From NCBI GenBank assembly GCA_964397305.1, contig CAYNIP010000014.1:33747-97746 (forward strand): a DNA stretch of 64,000 nucleotides, written 5' to 3'. The translations under genes and the position numbers were made by a program. The notes under the pieces are model-generated. The model was not told the DNA's origin. It made no database searches and saw nothing but the letters and a program-made list of their open reading frames with translations. This DNA comes from JAAUTY01 sp964397305. GTDB lineage: Bacteria; Cyanobacteriota; Cyanobacteriia; Cyanobacteriales; Spirulinaceae. Shown here in pieces: positions 15,286-22,720 of the stretch. The first letter of the stretch is position 1, and the number at the start of each line of letters is the position of its first letter.

Positions 15286-16416
15286 CTAACGACCCTGGAG
15301 AATGCGATCCACATCGGCCAAGGTCACGGCTTGGCGATCCGCCAGGTCCTTGATCTGCTGGGTCAAGGCTCGGAGCTGGAGTTCATCCAGTTGTAGACCG
15401 AGTTCGTGGGCGCGGTGGGCGATCGCGTGCCAGCCCGTCAGCCGGTGGTTCACCGACACCGAGCGGCTACAGGCAAAGTCTTGGGGGTTGAGCACTTCAT
15501 AGGTCGCTGGATTGTTCAACACCGCCTTGGTATGAATGCCCGCCTTGTGGTGAAAGGCACTCTCGCCGACGATGCAGTGGTTGAACGGCACTGGCACGCC
15601 AATCTTCCTCGATACCAACTGGTGCAGATAGATGAGCTGCTGCAAGCGGTATTTTTGGCGGAGGTGCTCTGGAGCACTCGCGTAAAGACGGGCGACTAGG
15701 CCCGCTAGGGGGGTGATCCCATTGCGCTCCCCGATCCCCATCACAGTGGTGTCAATGTGGGTAGCCCCCGCTTCGAGAGCCATGTAGCTGTTGGCGATCG
15801 CGCAGCCCGTATCATTGTGGCAATGAAATTCGATATCGGCCTGGGTCACGGAGCGCAGATCCCGCACCACCTCCACCACCTGGAGCGGCGTGCTGATGCC
15901 CACCGTATCCGCGATCCCAAAACGCTGCACCAGGCCCAAGGCCTCAATCGCGCCGTAGACTTGCAGGAGATCCTGGCGATCACTGCGGAAGGAATCTTCC
16001 GTCGAAAAGCGCAGCTCTAAGTGCGGCCCCTGCTCTCGGAGATAGCTCAGCACCGTCGCGGCGGTGTCGATGATCTGCTGAATACTCTTACCGTGGCTGA
16101 ACTGACGTAGCAGGGCAGACGTGCCAATCACCACGTTGATACCGTCCACGCCCGTATCCAAGGCCGCTTTGGCATCCTCAAGATGGCAGCGCAGGTGAGT
16201 CAACACCTTGGCCGACAATCCCAGCCCAGCCAGAATGGTGCAGTCTCGGCGTGACTGGGGCGAGGCACAGGGGGATGTCACTTCAATGTAGTCCACCCCA
16301 AAAAAATTCAGGGATTCAGCAATTTCGATCTTGTCCGCAGTTGAGAACTGGGCACCGGCAAACTGCTCGCCTTCGCGGAGTGTGCTGTCGATGATGGCAA
16401 AATCCGTTAGGGACAT
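15286..16416 (-). CDS. homocitrate synthase-like enzyme (DRE-TIM family)
   Basis: 376-residue acetyl-CoA-dependent DRE-TIM aldolase. The active-site start IIDSTLREGEQ, the DTVGISTP block and the metal-binding FHCHNDTGCAIAN are intact. The stretch HIDTTVMGIGERNGITPL resembles lysine-pathway (Lys20-type) homocitrate synthases more than isopropylmalate synthases. Length is that of homocitrate synthase/NifV and lacks the LeuA regulatory domain. Substrate is inferred: 2-oxoglutarate (homocitrate) is favoured, but citramalate or NifV function are possible. No nif or lysine-aminoadipate genes are near. A strong stem-loop lies in its leader (16498-16526). Confidence 0.8.
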   Translation of the reverse strand: MSLTDFAIIDSTLREGEQFAGAQFSTADKIEIAESLNFFGVDYIEVTSPCASPQSRRDCTILAGLGLSAKVLTHLRCHLEDAKAALDTGVDGINVVIGTSALLRQFSHGKSIQQIIDTAATVLSYLREQGPHLELRFSTEDSFRSDRQDLLQVYGAIEALGLVQRFGIADTVGISTPLQVVEVVRDLRSVTQADIEFHCHNDTGCAIANSYMALEAGATHIDTTVMGIGERNGITPLAGLVARLYASAPEHLRQKYRLQQLIYLHQLVSRKIGVPVPFNHCIVGESAFHHKAGIHTKAVLNNPATYEVLNPQDFACSRSVSVNHRLTGWHAIAHRAHELGLQLDELQLRALTQQIKDLADRQAVTLADVDRILQGR

Positions 16417-16858
16417 GGACCTGAAACCTCAGTAAGGGGGAATGGCAAGCAAGGCGCAAGGCTGGCTACTCCAACCCTCTGGCCGGCGATGTTGAGAAGC
16501 CCGCTCTCCGCAGTCGAGAGCGGGCTCCAGGGGTCACGCCGCAGAGGAATGGGTCGGAAGAGTACTCATGGCAGCCGCAAAATTGACCGAGAAGACGGGT
16601 GTATCCCAGGCGCTCCGGTTGCCCTCATCCCCCAGTCCCGGCGCCCAAAGCTGGGAGCCAGGAAGCCCGCGCCCAACCTTGGAGCGGAATGTAGGGTGAG
16701 GGCGGTTAATAAGCTGGTATGCTCCCAGCAGACGACTCTGGGACACAAATTGGTTCCGCTAAGGGCTACAGGAGCCCATGACTGAATTCCAGGGCCCGCA
16801 CCGAGTGTCTGAGTCCTGTTCCCTCATCATAGCCGTGATTTCCCTGGGTGCTCCCGAA
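16417..16858. other. 442-bp intergenic region
   Basis: Holds the leader and promoter of the homocitrate-synthase-like gene, a perfect stem-loop at 16498-16526, and a degenerate R1-like stretch around 16620-16700 (CCCTCATCCCCCAGTC... to GTAGGGTGAGGG). No gene recognised. Confidence 0.55.
16498..16526. other. perfect stem-loop in the leader of the homocitrate-synthase-like gene
   Basis: Arms AGCCCGCTCTC and GAGAGCGGGCT (11 bp, all paired) with a 7-base loop, about 80 bases upstream of the start codon. No U-run follows on either strand, so it is not a classical terminator; it may be a leader structure or binding site. Confidence 0.55.
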
Positions 16859-17761
16859 TTAGGCCGTGAGGAGCGGGCCCCCAAGGCGAACGTGGATATC
16901 GCGGCGGGCATCGCTGTAGGCGCGGCGGCCGTGGAGCCAGCGGGTATTGTCGAGGAGCAAGACATCCCCTGCCTGCCAGGCGATCGGGATCGTCAGCTCA
17001 GCGGCGATCGCCCGCAGCTCAGCCGCTAGGGCGGCTGAAATCTCAGAGCCATCGGCCCAGGAGACGCGGCTTTCCGTATCGCCCACAAGGCCATCCAGGA
17101 GCGGCAAGATGTTGTTGATAAACACCGGCCGCTGAGTATAAACACTGGTCGAGAGGGCCGAGCGCAAGGAGCGCGTGGTCAGCGATCGCGTGATGGGATC
17201 GAAGCTAAACTGGATCTCGTTCTCCCCACAGATTTCAGCCACGACGGCCAAATCCTCGGTCTGATAGACCCGTTGCCAGAGACCGTCAGGATAAGTGCGA
17301 TGGTAGGCCAAAAGCTGGCGAGCAAAGCAGGAGCGCGTGGCTGGCGATAGCCGTTGATAAAATTGTTCCCCGTCGGCGATCGTCGTTTCCCCCGCCGTCT
17401 CCGCCGGCACAGCACAGTAGAACCAGATCACCGCCGGTCGCTGCTTCATGTAGTACATCTCCCCGTGGAGGGAGACGGCATAGCCCAGATGGCTCCCGGT
17501 CACAGCCAGTACAGTACGGTCGCCCTTCACCTGAGCCCGAGGAATCGCACCGCCGCGATAGGCCATGAAATGGGAGCTGAGGCAGCCACTAAAGGCCTTG
17601 AACTCCTCCGGGCTAGCCCCAAAACCTCGGAAGAGGATCGCGCCCGTAGCGCGGACCTGCTCGAGGAGGGGAGCCCGCTCTAGCTCCAGCAAGGAGATCT
17701 GCCCGTCACTCGTGCAGCAAGTGCCCAGGGTATCCGCTAGGGGGGTGATCGAGACTGCCAT
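16859..17761 (-). CDS. TauD/TfdA-family Fe(II)/2-oxoglutarate dioxygenase
   Basis: About 300-residue non-haem iron dioxygenase of the TauD superfamily. The facial triad appears as HGEMYY (His and Glu) and the later His in NTRWLHGRRAY, and the 2-oxoglutarate-binding Arg follows as the DIHVRLGG region. Substrate unknown; relatives hydroxylate taurine, carnitine precursors, amino acids or natural-product intermediates. The N-terminus ACLLEQVRATGAILFRGFG-like region is typical. I use ATG at 17761 (MAVSITPLAD); a TTG at 17779 closer to an AGGAG is an alternative adding six residues. Stand-alone minus-strand gene. Confidence 0.85.
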   Translation of the reverse strand: MAVSITPLADTLGTCCTSDGQISLLELERAPLLEQVRATGAILFRGFGASPEEFKAFSGCLSSHFMAYRGGAIPRAQVKGDRTVLAVTGSHLGYAVSLHGEMYYMKQRPAVIWFYCAVPAETAGETTIADGEQFYQRLSPATRSCFARQLLAYHRTYPDGLWQRVYQTEDLAVVAEICGENEIQFSFDPITRSLTTRSLRSALSTSVYTQRPVFINNILPLLDGLVGDTESRVSWADGSEISAALAAELRAIAAELTIPIAWQAGDVLLLDNTRWLHGRRAYSDARRDIHVRLGGPLLTA

Positions 17762-18035
17762 AGGAAGCCGATAACGCAACCGCTCCTAGCTTAACCCCTG
17801 TCGGCTGAATCCTAGGGGCCAGCCTAACTTTGGCCTTACGGTTGCCCCCCCCTGTGAGACGAGAAACCCCCAGCCCCTGCCCCCAAGACGGGAACCAGGG
17901 AAACCAGAGGTTCCTTGCTCAAGACGGGGTGCTCCCGAATCCGGAAAGGGCTCCCAGCTTAGGGTTGACGGGAGGAAACCCCAGCGACGAAGGGGCAAAG
18001 ATTGGGGGGGGTCGGGCCCTTGGGCTTGCTAGACC

Positions 18036-18581
18036 TTAGCCCTGCGTGGCACGGCCCGCCGCGACCTCAGCGGCCTCAGCGCTCAATTCTTCTAAGGCCA
18101 GGCGAATTTGTTCCAGGCGGCGGCGGTTGACACCGAGATCCGATTCTCCTAGGCGGGCGGCAGAGCGTATTTCGATTTGTGGCTCGGTCGGAGAGAAATA
18201 GAATTCGCTATCGTCCACAAATCCCATCAAGCGGCTGGCAAACTCGACCCGGATGTAATCATCGGTGGCTTGCGTGATGGTGGCGCGAGGAATAGCCTCG
18301 ATTACCTGCTGCAAGGTAGCCCGGGCTATGGCGCGATCGCCCCCATAACGGAGGGGCTCAATGCGATGGATGGTATCCGCATCGTCACGGCTCACGACAC
18401 AATTGGGAGAGTCAGGGCAAGGCGCGAGCTGACCCGCCGTAGGACCGAGAGCCTCGGGGGGAGAGCCCGCAAAGACTTGGCTCAAACCCGGCAGGGCTGC
18501 CAGAGGGCCTGCTAAGGCAACCGGAGCGACTGGGAAACTAAGGCTGAAAGCAAGGAGCAGGGCAGCACAAAGACGCAACAT
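18036..18581 (-). CDS. DUF1499 family secreted protein
   Basis: 181-residue DUF1499 protein. The N-terminus MLRLCAALLLAFSLSFPVAPVALA is a signal peptide with an AxA-type cleavage site, so the product is exported. The family core is APCPDSPNCVVSRD followed by IEPLRYGG and VEFASRLMGFVDDSEFYF, then IEIRSAARLGESDLGVNRRR. Function is unknown; the family is widespread in cyanobacteria and plastids. It stands alone, 256 bp from the dioxygenase gene. Confidence 0.88.
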   Translation of the reverse strand: MLRLCAALLLAFSLSFPVAPVALAGPLAALPGLSQVFAGSPPEALGPTAGQLAPCPDSPNCVVSRDDADTIHRIEPLRYGGDRAIARATLQQVIEAIPRATITQATDDYIRVEFASRLMGFVDDSEFYFSPTEPQIEIRSAARLGESDLGVNRRRLEQIRLALEELSAEAAEVAAGRATQG

Positions 18582-18845
18582 AAGCTTGAGGGTAAACAGT
18601 AGACGTGGGTGGGCCGTGAGACCGGGGCTGTTACCGAGGGCGCGTCATCCATTTTCACCCGAACCCACGTTAAGGCAAGGATTGTAGCCATCGTCAACCC
18701 CGTTGTCTCACGATCGAGAAAGCGGGCAAGGGTTCTACGAGTCCCGGAGGACAGACCCCAGCTGAGCAACCCGTAACCTTGGCAGCGTTTGCGGTCACGA
18801 CGCTGACTGAGGCGAAAGCTAGGGCAAACCGGATCGAGCAGGGCC

Positions 18846-19073
18846 CTAATCTAGGTCTACCGTAAACGGACGACCCTGGACGACGACGCGATCGCCCGCT
18901 ACCAGCTTACGTCGCCGTCGGGTTTCTGGGACATCATTCACCGTGACATCACCAGCTTGAATCAGGACCTTCGCTTGACCGCCCGTGCTGACGGCCCCGG
19001 CCCGCTTGAGAAAATGCCCCAGCTCAATGCAGGGCCGCTCCCCGGCGGTGGGGGGCGCAGGCTCGTTGGTCAT
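18846..19073 (-). CDS. small S4-domain RNA-binding protein
   Basis: 75-residue protein that is essentially one S4 RNA-binding domain: IELGHFLKRAGAVSTGGQAKVLIQAGDVTVNDVPETRRRRKLVAGDRVVV. It resembles the YbcJ/RqcP-like stand-alone S4 group; partners are probably rRNA or tRNA on the ribosome, by family only. The ATG at 19073 overlaps the stop of the Rieske gene as ATGA, so translation is probably coupled. The longer frame upstream reads into the Rieske gene and is not used. Confidence 0.85.
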   Translation of the reverse strand: MTNEPAPPTAGERPCIELGHFLKRAGAVSTGGQAKVLIQAGDVTVNDVPETRRRRKLVAGDRVVVQGRPFTVDLD

Positions 19074-19489
19074 GTCGCCACCAGGATTTGCCCACCGTCG
19101 ATTGTTGCCGTCAGCGATCGCAGGGATTCTGTCGCTGGGCCAGCCTGCTTGGTCCCATCCAGGGCAAAAATGGACTGGTGGCAAGGGCAAACAAAGGTTT
19201 GATCATCGGCCTGCCACTCCACGGTGCAGTTGCGGTGATTGCAATTGGCCGTCAAGGCCAACACCTGCGTTGCATCCGTCGGATCACGAACGACAATGAT
19301 TTTCTCCGGCTCTTCAATCACCAGACTGCCTTGAGCCTCTAACTCCTGGACACTCCCGACGGGGATCGGCCCAGCGGCGGTCTCGGCCGTCGGCTCGCCC
19401 TCGCCAGGGTTGCAGGCGGCTAGGGCCACGGGCAGCGACGTGGCTAGGGCACTGACGCCCGCCCAAGTTATAAATTCACGACGATTCAT
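19070..19489 (-). CDS. Rieske [2Fe-2S] lipoprotein, Tat-type signal
   Basis: 139-residue exported Rieske protein. The N-terminus MNRREFITWAG has a twin-arginine pattern and is followed by a hydrophobic stretch ending in a lipobox LAAC, so it is predicted to be a Tat-exported lipoprotein. The cluster ligands are visible as NCNHRNC and CPCHQSIF. It is shorter than PetC and lacks its membrane-anchor layout, so it is not the cytochrome b6f Rieske protein; an arsenite-oxidase-small-subunit-like or orphan electron carrier is possible. Start ATG 19489 is preceded by GAGGAAG. The S4 gene overlaps its stop codon. Confidence 0.88.
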   Translation of the reverse strand: MNRREFITWAGVSALATSLPVALAACNPGEGEPTAETAAGPIPVGSVQELEAQGSLVIEEPEKIIVVRDPTDATQVLALTANCNHRNCTVEWQADDQTFVCPCHQSIFALDGTKQAGPATESLRSLTATIDGGQILVAT

Positions 19490-19560
19490 CGGGTGCTTCC
19501 TCTCAACATGGCCGATTATAGTCAAGGTCGCCCGTCGGCTGACGGCGGCGGCGACGCGGG

Positions 19561-19690
19561 GGGGGACGAAATTTTACGCGGGATGGTGGTACTCCTTAGC
19601 TCAGCCCTCACCCCAACCCCTCTCCCAACTTGGGAGAGGGGCTTCTAACTCCCCTGCCCCCAGCTTGGGAGAAGGGGCCGGGGAATGAAA
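19561..19690 (+). repeat. R1 interspersed repeat, copy 2 (3' part missing or diverged)
   Basis: Starts GACGAAATTTTACGCGGGAT and passes through CCCCTCTCCCAACTTGGGAG and the second hairpin to GGGGCCGGGGAATG. Matches copies 1 and 3 up to there, then diverges. Confidence 0.8.
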
Positions 19691-19786
19691 GCCCCGTAAC
19701 ACTTCGGCTGAAATCCTTGCCAGCTCTGGATTGCACAAAAATCCCCAGGCCCCTCGGAGCCCGGGCCTCCCCCCGCAACAGGGGCC

Positions 19787-19924
19787 CTAGACGGGAGAGG
19801 AGGCCGTGAGGCGGCGACGGAGTTGCTGCTGTTGCTTGCGGCGCTGGCGAGCGCGGGCCGAGCCGCCGCGTCCTTTGTCGTTACGCCCCTGGCGGCGGGG
19901 CGATTCCCAGCGTTTTAGGCGCAT
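19787..19924 (-). CDS. small basic protein, 45 residues, unknown function
   Basis: Begins MRLKRWESPRRQGRNDKGRG and ends RRRLTASSPV; about a third of the residues are Arg or Lys, with a glutamine run (KQQQQLRRR). An excellent ribosome site, GGAGG, lies five bases before the ATG at 19924, which is the main reason to call it real; the longer frame starting at 20014 has no such site. Composition suggests RNA or ribosome binding, but I do not recognise a family. It is divergent from the DCC gene with an 88-bp shared promoter region. Alternative: a chance frame in GC-rich DNA, which the strong ribosome site argues against. Confidence 0.6.
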   Translation of the reverse strand: MRLKRWESPRRQGRNDKGRGGSARARQRRKQQQQLRRRLTASSPV

Positions 19925-20012
19925 GGTGTCCTCCAGTGAGCCGTGATAGTTACAACCGTAGTCTGATATATTACACACTAGACGCTCGTGACTCTCTCTG
20001 GGTACCCCCATC

Positions 20013-20438
20013 ATGCTTTACCACGTGATCTATGACGGTGACTGCAACCTGTGTACGAGCCTGGTTCAAGGGCTGGAGCAGTGGGATCAGGGCGATCGCT
20101 TTGACTACATTCCGATGCAAGATTCCTCAGCCTTGGCCCAATTCGGCTTGCAGGCGGCCGACGGCCAAGGGGGCATGATCCTGATCGACGCCCAGCAACC
20201 GGAGCGGCGCTGGCAGGGCAGTGCGGCGGCTGAAGAAATTGCGCGCCAGTTCCCCTTGGGAGCCGGCTTCATAGACCTGTACCGTGCCTTGCCGGGGGCG
20301 AAGCCTCTGGGCGATCGCGCCTACGCTCAAGTTCGCGATCAGCGCTATGCCTGGTTTGGTCGCCGTGAGCAGACTTACCACTCTGCCTATCCCGGCCCTG
20401 GTTCCGCTCCAGAACCGGACGGGGTGCATCTCAGTTAG
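20013..20438 (+). CDS. DCC-family thiol-disulfide oxidoreductase-like protein (DUF393)
   Basis: 141-residue member of the DCC (DUF393) family, named for its DxxCxxC motif, seen here at the start as YDGDCNLCT. The family fold is thioredoxin-like and redox activity is assumed. Further family blocks are DRFDYIPMQD and GGMILIDA, and the RQFPLGAGFIDLYRALPG segment. ATG 20013 places the motif at residues 8-14, as usual. Divergent from the 45-residue basic gene; followed by a partial R1 repeat. Confidence 0.88.
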   Translation: MLYHVIYDGDCNLCTSLVQGLEQWDQGDRFDYIPMQDSSALAQFGLQAADGQGGMILIDAQQPERRWQGSAAAEEIARQFPLGAGFIDLYRALPGAKPLGDRAYAQVRDQRYAWFGRREQTYHSAYPGPGSAPEPDGVHLS

Positions 20439-20442
20439 GCAA

Positions 20443-20518
20443 GGCCCTCATCCCCCGGCCCCTTCTCCCAAGGAGGGCGAAGGGGAGTCTCCAAGAGTCT
20501 CCAAAGTGAGATGCCCCC
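20443..20518 (+). repeat. partial R1-type repeat
   Basis: CCCTCATCCCCCGGCCCCTT, a CTCCC...GGGCGAAGGGG hairpin, then CTCCAAAGTGAGATGCCCCC. The same AGTGAGATGCCCCC tail is at 9157-9172 and similar tails are near 8590 and 52540. Confidence 0.6.
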
Positions 20519-20606
20519 ACCGGACGCCACTACACCCTGCGCTTGCTACAATCAAGAGCAGTCCATCACGGAAAAATTTGCGTCGCAACGATGGGCCCTT
20601 GTGCCA

Positions 20607-20852
20607 ATGAAAGCAACGTTTCTTACCTGGCTGAATCGCTTCCTGGTTGTGGATGTTTTCGTCGTTCTGTTGGGCTTTGCCTGGTTCGCGATCGCCCTCT
20701 TCGGTCGGGCGATGGCTTGGCCCCTTGGTTGGGAGCTATGGTATTCTCTCTGGCAACCCCTGTTCACCCCCGCCATTGGCATCCTCATGGCCGGAGCCCT
20801 GCTCAGCGGCTTGATCAACTGGGTCAGCAAGCGCCTTGACCCGGCCCCCTGA
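20607..20852 (+). CDS. small membrane protein, 81 residues
   Basis: Starts MKATFLTWLNRFLVVDVFVV and contains two strongly hydrophobic segments (about 12-35 and 52-72) separated by GRAMAWPLGWELWYSLWQPLF, ending in a short basic tail SKRLDPAP. It looks like a conserved cyanobacterial two-helix membrane protein but I cannot name a family. I chose ATG 20607; the longer frame from 20511 starts within repeat DNA. Convergent with the next gene, 7 bp away. Confidence 0.7.
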   Translation: MKATFLTWLNRFLVVDVFVVLLGFAWFAIALFGRAMAWPLGWELWYSLWQPLFTPAIGILMAGALLSGLINWVSKRLDPAP

Positions 20853-20859
20853 CCACGCT

Positions 20860-22578
20860 TCAGTGATGCCGGACCGCTTGGGGTGTCGCCACACAGGTGA
20901 GGCGGTACATCGCTAGCAGGCCCGTGATCGTGCGGTACACATCATCGAGGCGCGTCGTAAAGTCGGTCAACTGCTCGCGAAAGCCATCTCGGGCTCGCTG
21001 AGGATTGGGAAGGTACATCACCGTTTCCGGTTCACACTGAAGTTGCAGCAAGAAGCGGCTGGCGAGCCAGAGGGCATCCTGATCGTGCGTGTTGGAATTA
21101 GCATTCCCCACGGTGAAGGCGTAAGCGGCGCAAAGCCCTTCTAAGTGAGCGGCCGTCGTCTTGGCCCTGGGGGGATCGCCGAAGCTCCCAAGGTAGTCGG
21201 GTTGGGGTTCGCCGGAGTGCTGGTGACTGAGGATCGCGAGGGCGATGCGAGTGGCCTGGTGCTGGTAATCAGGGTGAGGGCGATCGCGAGACAGCTCGCT
21301 CAGGCCCTGGAGTAACCAGTCGTCCTCGCGCACCGGCCGCTGGCGCTTGGCGATCGCCAAGAGGTAGTGAGCGCTAGCCGCCGCCCGCTCCAGCCAACTC
21401 TCCCGCTGGGTCACGCGATAGACATAGAGCAGGGCTAACAGTGCTTGGCTGGGATAGCGCTGGGAGACAAAGGACGTGTCTTCACCGCTGGGATAGGCCT
21501 GGCGGTGCATCAGAAAGGCGCCGCTGGGTTGTTGGGCCGCTTGGAGGTGACGGGCGAGCTGGAGCAGTTGCGGCTGATAGTGCGGCTGACGGGTGAGCAG
21601 CGTGTATTTGGCCAAGGCCATCACCGCCAAGGCGGTAGCCCCCAATTTCGCCAGGCCATTCTCCACAATGCAGCACCCCACCTCCGGGGCCAGGAGGGAG
21701 GGTTGGCTGAAGGCTAGGAGGTAATCGATCCCCCCCTGGGCGGAGTCTAGAAAGGCCAACTCGCCGGTCACTTCGTAGAGGTCGAGCAGGGCACTGACTG
21801 CGCCCGCATGTCGCAGCAAGTTGTAGCCAATGGTGACGCGATCGCGGCTGCCCAGGTAGCAATAGGTAAATTGCCCCGCTGACGTTTGGTGGCGGCGCAG
21901 GTAGGAGCCGCCCCGTTGCGCGGCGGCTAGGAGATCGGAGGGGGCGATCGCATTGAAGCAGCGATGACCCCGATAGAGCAGCCAAGTGTCGCGGCCGTCG
22001 GTCGCAAAGCTGGTGCAGGCAAAGCGGTAAAACGTGAGGCGGGAGGCCGCCCGTAAGTGGGCCCAGGCCTCGGCCTGGAAGGGGCGTGCTTGCAAATAAC
22101 GAGCCAAGCGCTCCGCATCCAGCCGTTGCTCTGCATCCAGAAGTTCCTGCCCCACAAGTTCTTCCGGCAAGAGGGCGATTTGGCTGTCGCGGTCGTAGGC
22201 CAGCCCGTAGAGGCTGCGATCATGCTTGAACGGACGCGGCGTGTTTAACCGCTCGCAGGCGATCGCGCTCTGCACCACATCGATCTTGCAGTAGCGCAAG
22301 TCAGCCACGACCGGCTGGGCCTGGGCTTGCTCCAGGGCCGCGAGGGTCGCCGCATACAGACCAAGGCCGCTGCCTTGATAAACCGTGGCGGGGCGGCGGC
22401 CATCACTCAGGGAAAGAAAGACGAGACGCGGGCGTTCCTCAACCTGTAAGCGCTCTGGCCACACTGCTTTCGGCTCTAGGCCCGTGAGCTTGGTCATCAG
22501 CCACTGGGCGATCGCCTGCCGCTCTCCAACCGTCAGCATCAGCTTGTTTTGGATGTCGTCAAACCAAATGTCGTTCAA
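20860..22578 (-). CDS. large conserved protein with predicted alpha/alpha-toroid region, unknown function
   Basis: 572 residues, no family recognised. Residues 1-100 form an alpha/beta region (GERQAIAQWLM, RPRLVFLSLSDGRRPATVYQ). From about residue 230 the sequence shows repeated helical hairpins with motifs such as YNLLRHAGAVSALLDLYEVTGE, GATALAVMALAKYTLL and RYPSQALLALLYVYRVTQRESWLERA, resembling six-hairpin glycosidase or terpenoid-cyclase toroids. RHAGAV...D and GEDTSFVSQRYPSQAL would be the places to seek catalytic residues. No signal peptide, so probably cytoplasmic. Start is TTG at 22578 with GAGGA six bases upstream. The gene follows the Asp-rich secreted protein on the same strand but a terminator separates them. 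Confidence 0.7.
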   Translation of the reverse strand: MNDIWFDDIQNKLMLTVGERQAIAQWLMTKLTGLEPKAVWPERLQVEERPRLVFLSLSDGRRPATVYQGSGLGLYAATLAALEQAQAQPVVADLRYCKIDVVQSAIACERLNTPRPFKHDRSLYGLAYDRDSQIALLPEELVGQELLDAEQRLDAERLARYLQARPFQAEAWAHLRAASRLTFYRFACTSFATDGRDTWLLYRGHRCFNAIAPSDLLAAAQRGGSYLRRHQTSAGQFTYCYLGSRDRVTIGYNLLRHAGAVSALLDLYEVTGELAFLDSAQGGIDYLLAFSQPSLLAPEVGCCIVENGLAKLGATALAVMALAKYTLLTRQPHYQPQLLQLARHLQAAQQPSGAFLMHRQAYPSGEDTSFVSQRYPSQALLALLYVYRVTQRESWLERAAASAHYLLAIAKRQRPVREDDWLLQGLSELSRDRPHPDYQHQATRIALAILSHQHSGEPQPDYLGSFGDPPRAKTTAAHLEGLCAAYAFTVGNANSNTHDQDALWLASRFLLQLQCEPETVMYLPNPQRARDGFREQLTDFTTRLDDVYRTITGLLAMYRLTCVATPQAVRHH

Positions 22579-22610
22579 GGTAATCCTCTAATCCTGCAAC
22601 CACGCAACGA

Positions 22611-22649
22611 CAAAAGCGGCAGAACTCCGCTACTAGGGAATTCTGCCGC
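22611..22649 (-). terminator. rho-independent terminator after the Asp-rich protein gene
   Basis: Arms AGCGGCAGAA and TTCTGCCGCT (10 bp, perfect) with a 16-base loop; on the minus strand the hairpin is followed by TTTTG. It lies 72 bases past the stop codon. Confidence 0.75.
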
Positions 22650-22720
22650 TGCGGGAGCTAATCAGGTCAATCGACCAAAATTAGACCGTTGAGAAAGGAG
22701 AGACGTTACCGAGCTAAGGC

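Noticed and set aside
15286..16416. nifV of a nitrogen-fixation cluster
   Set aside because: No other nif gene in the window and the sequence motifs look closer to Lys20-type enzymes.
19070..19489. petC, the cytochrome b6f Rieske protein
   Set aside because: Too short, has a lipobox after a Tat-type signal, and no petA/petB/petD neighbours.
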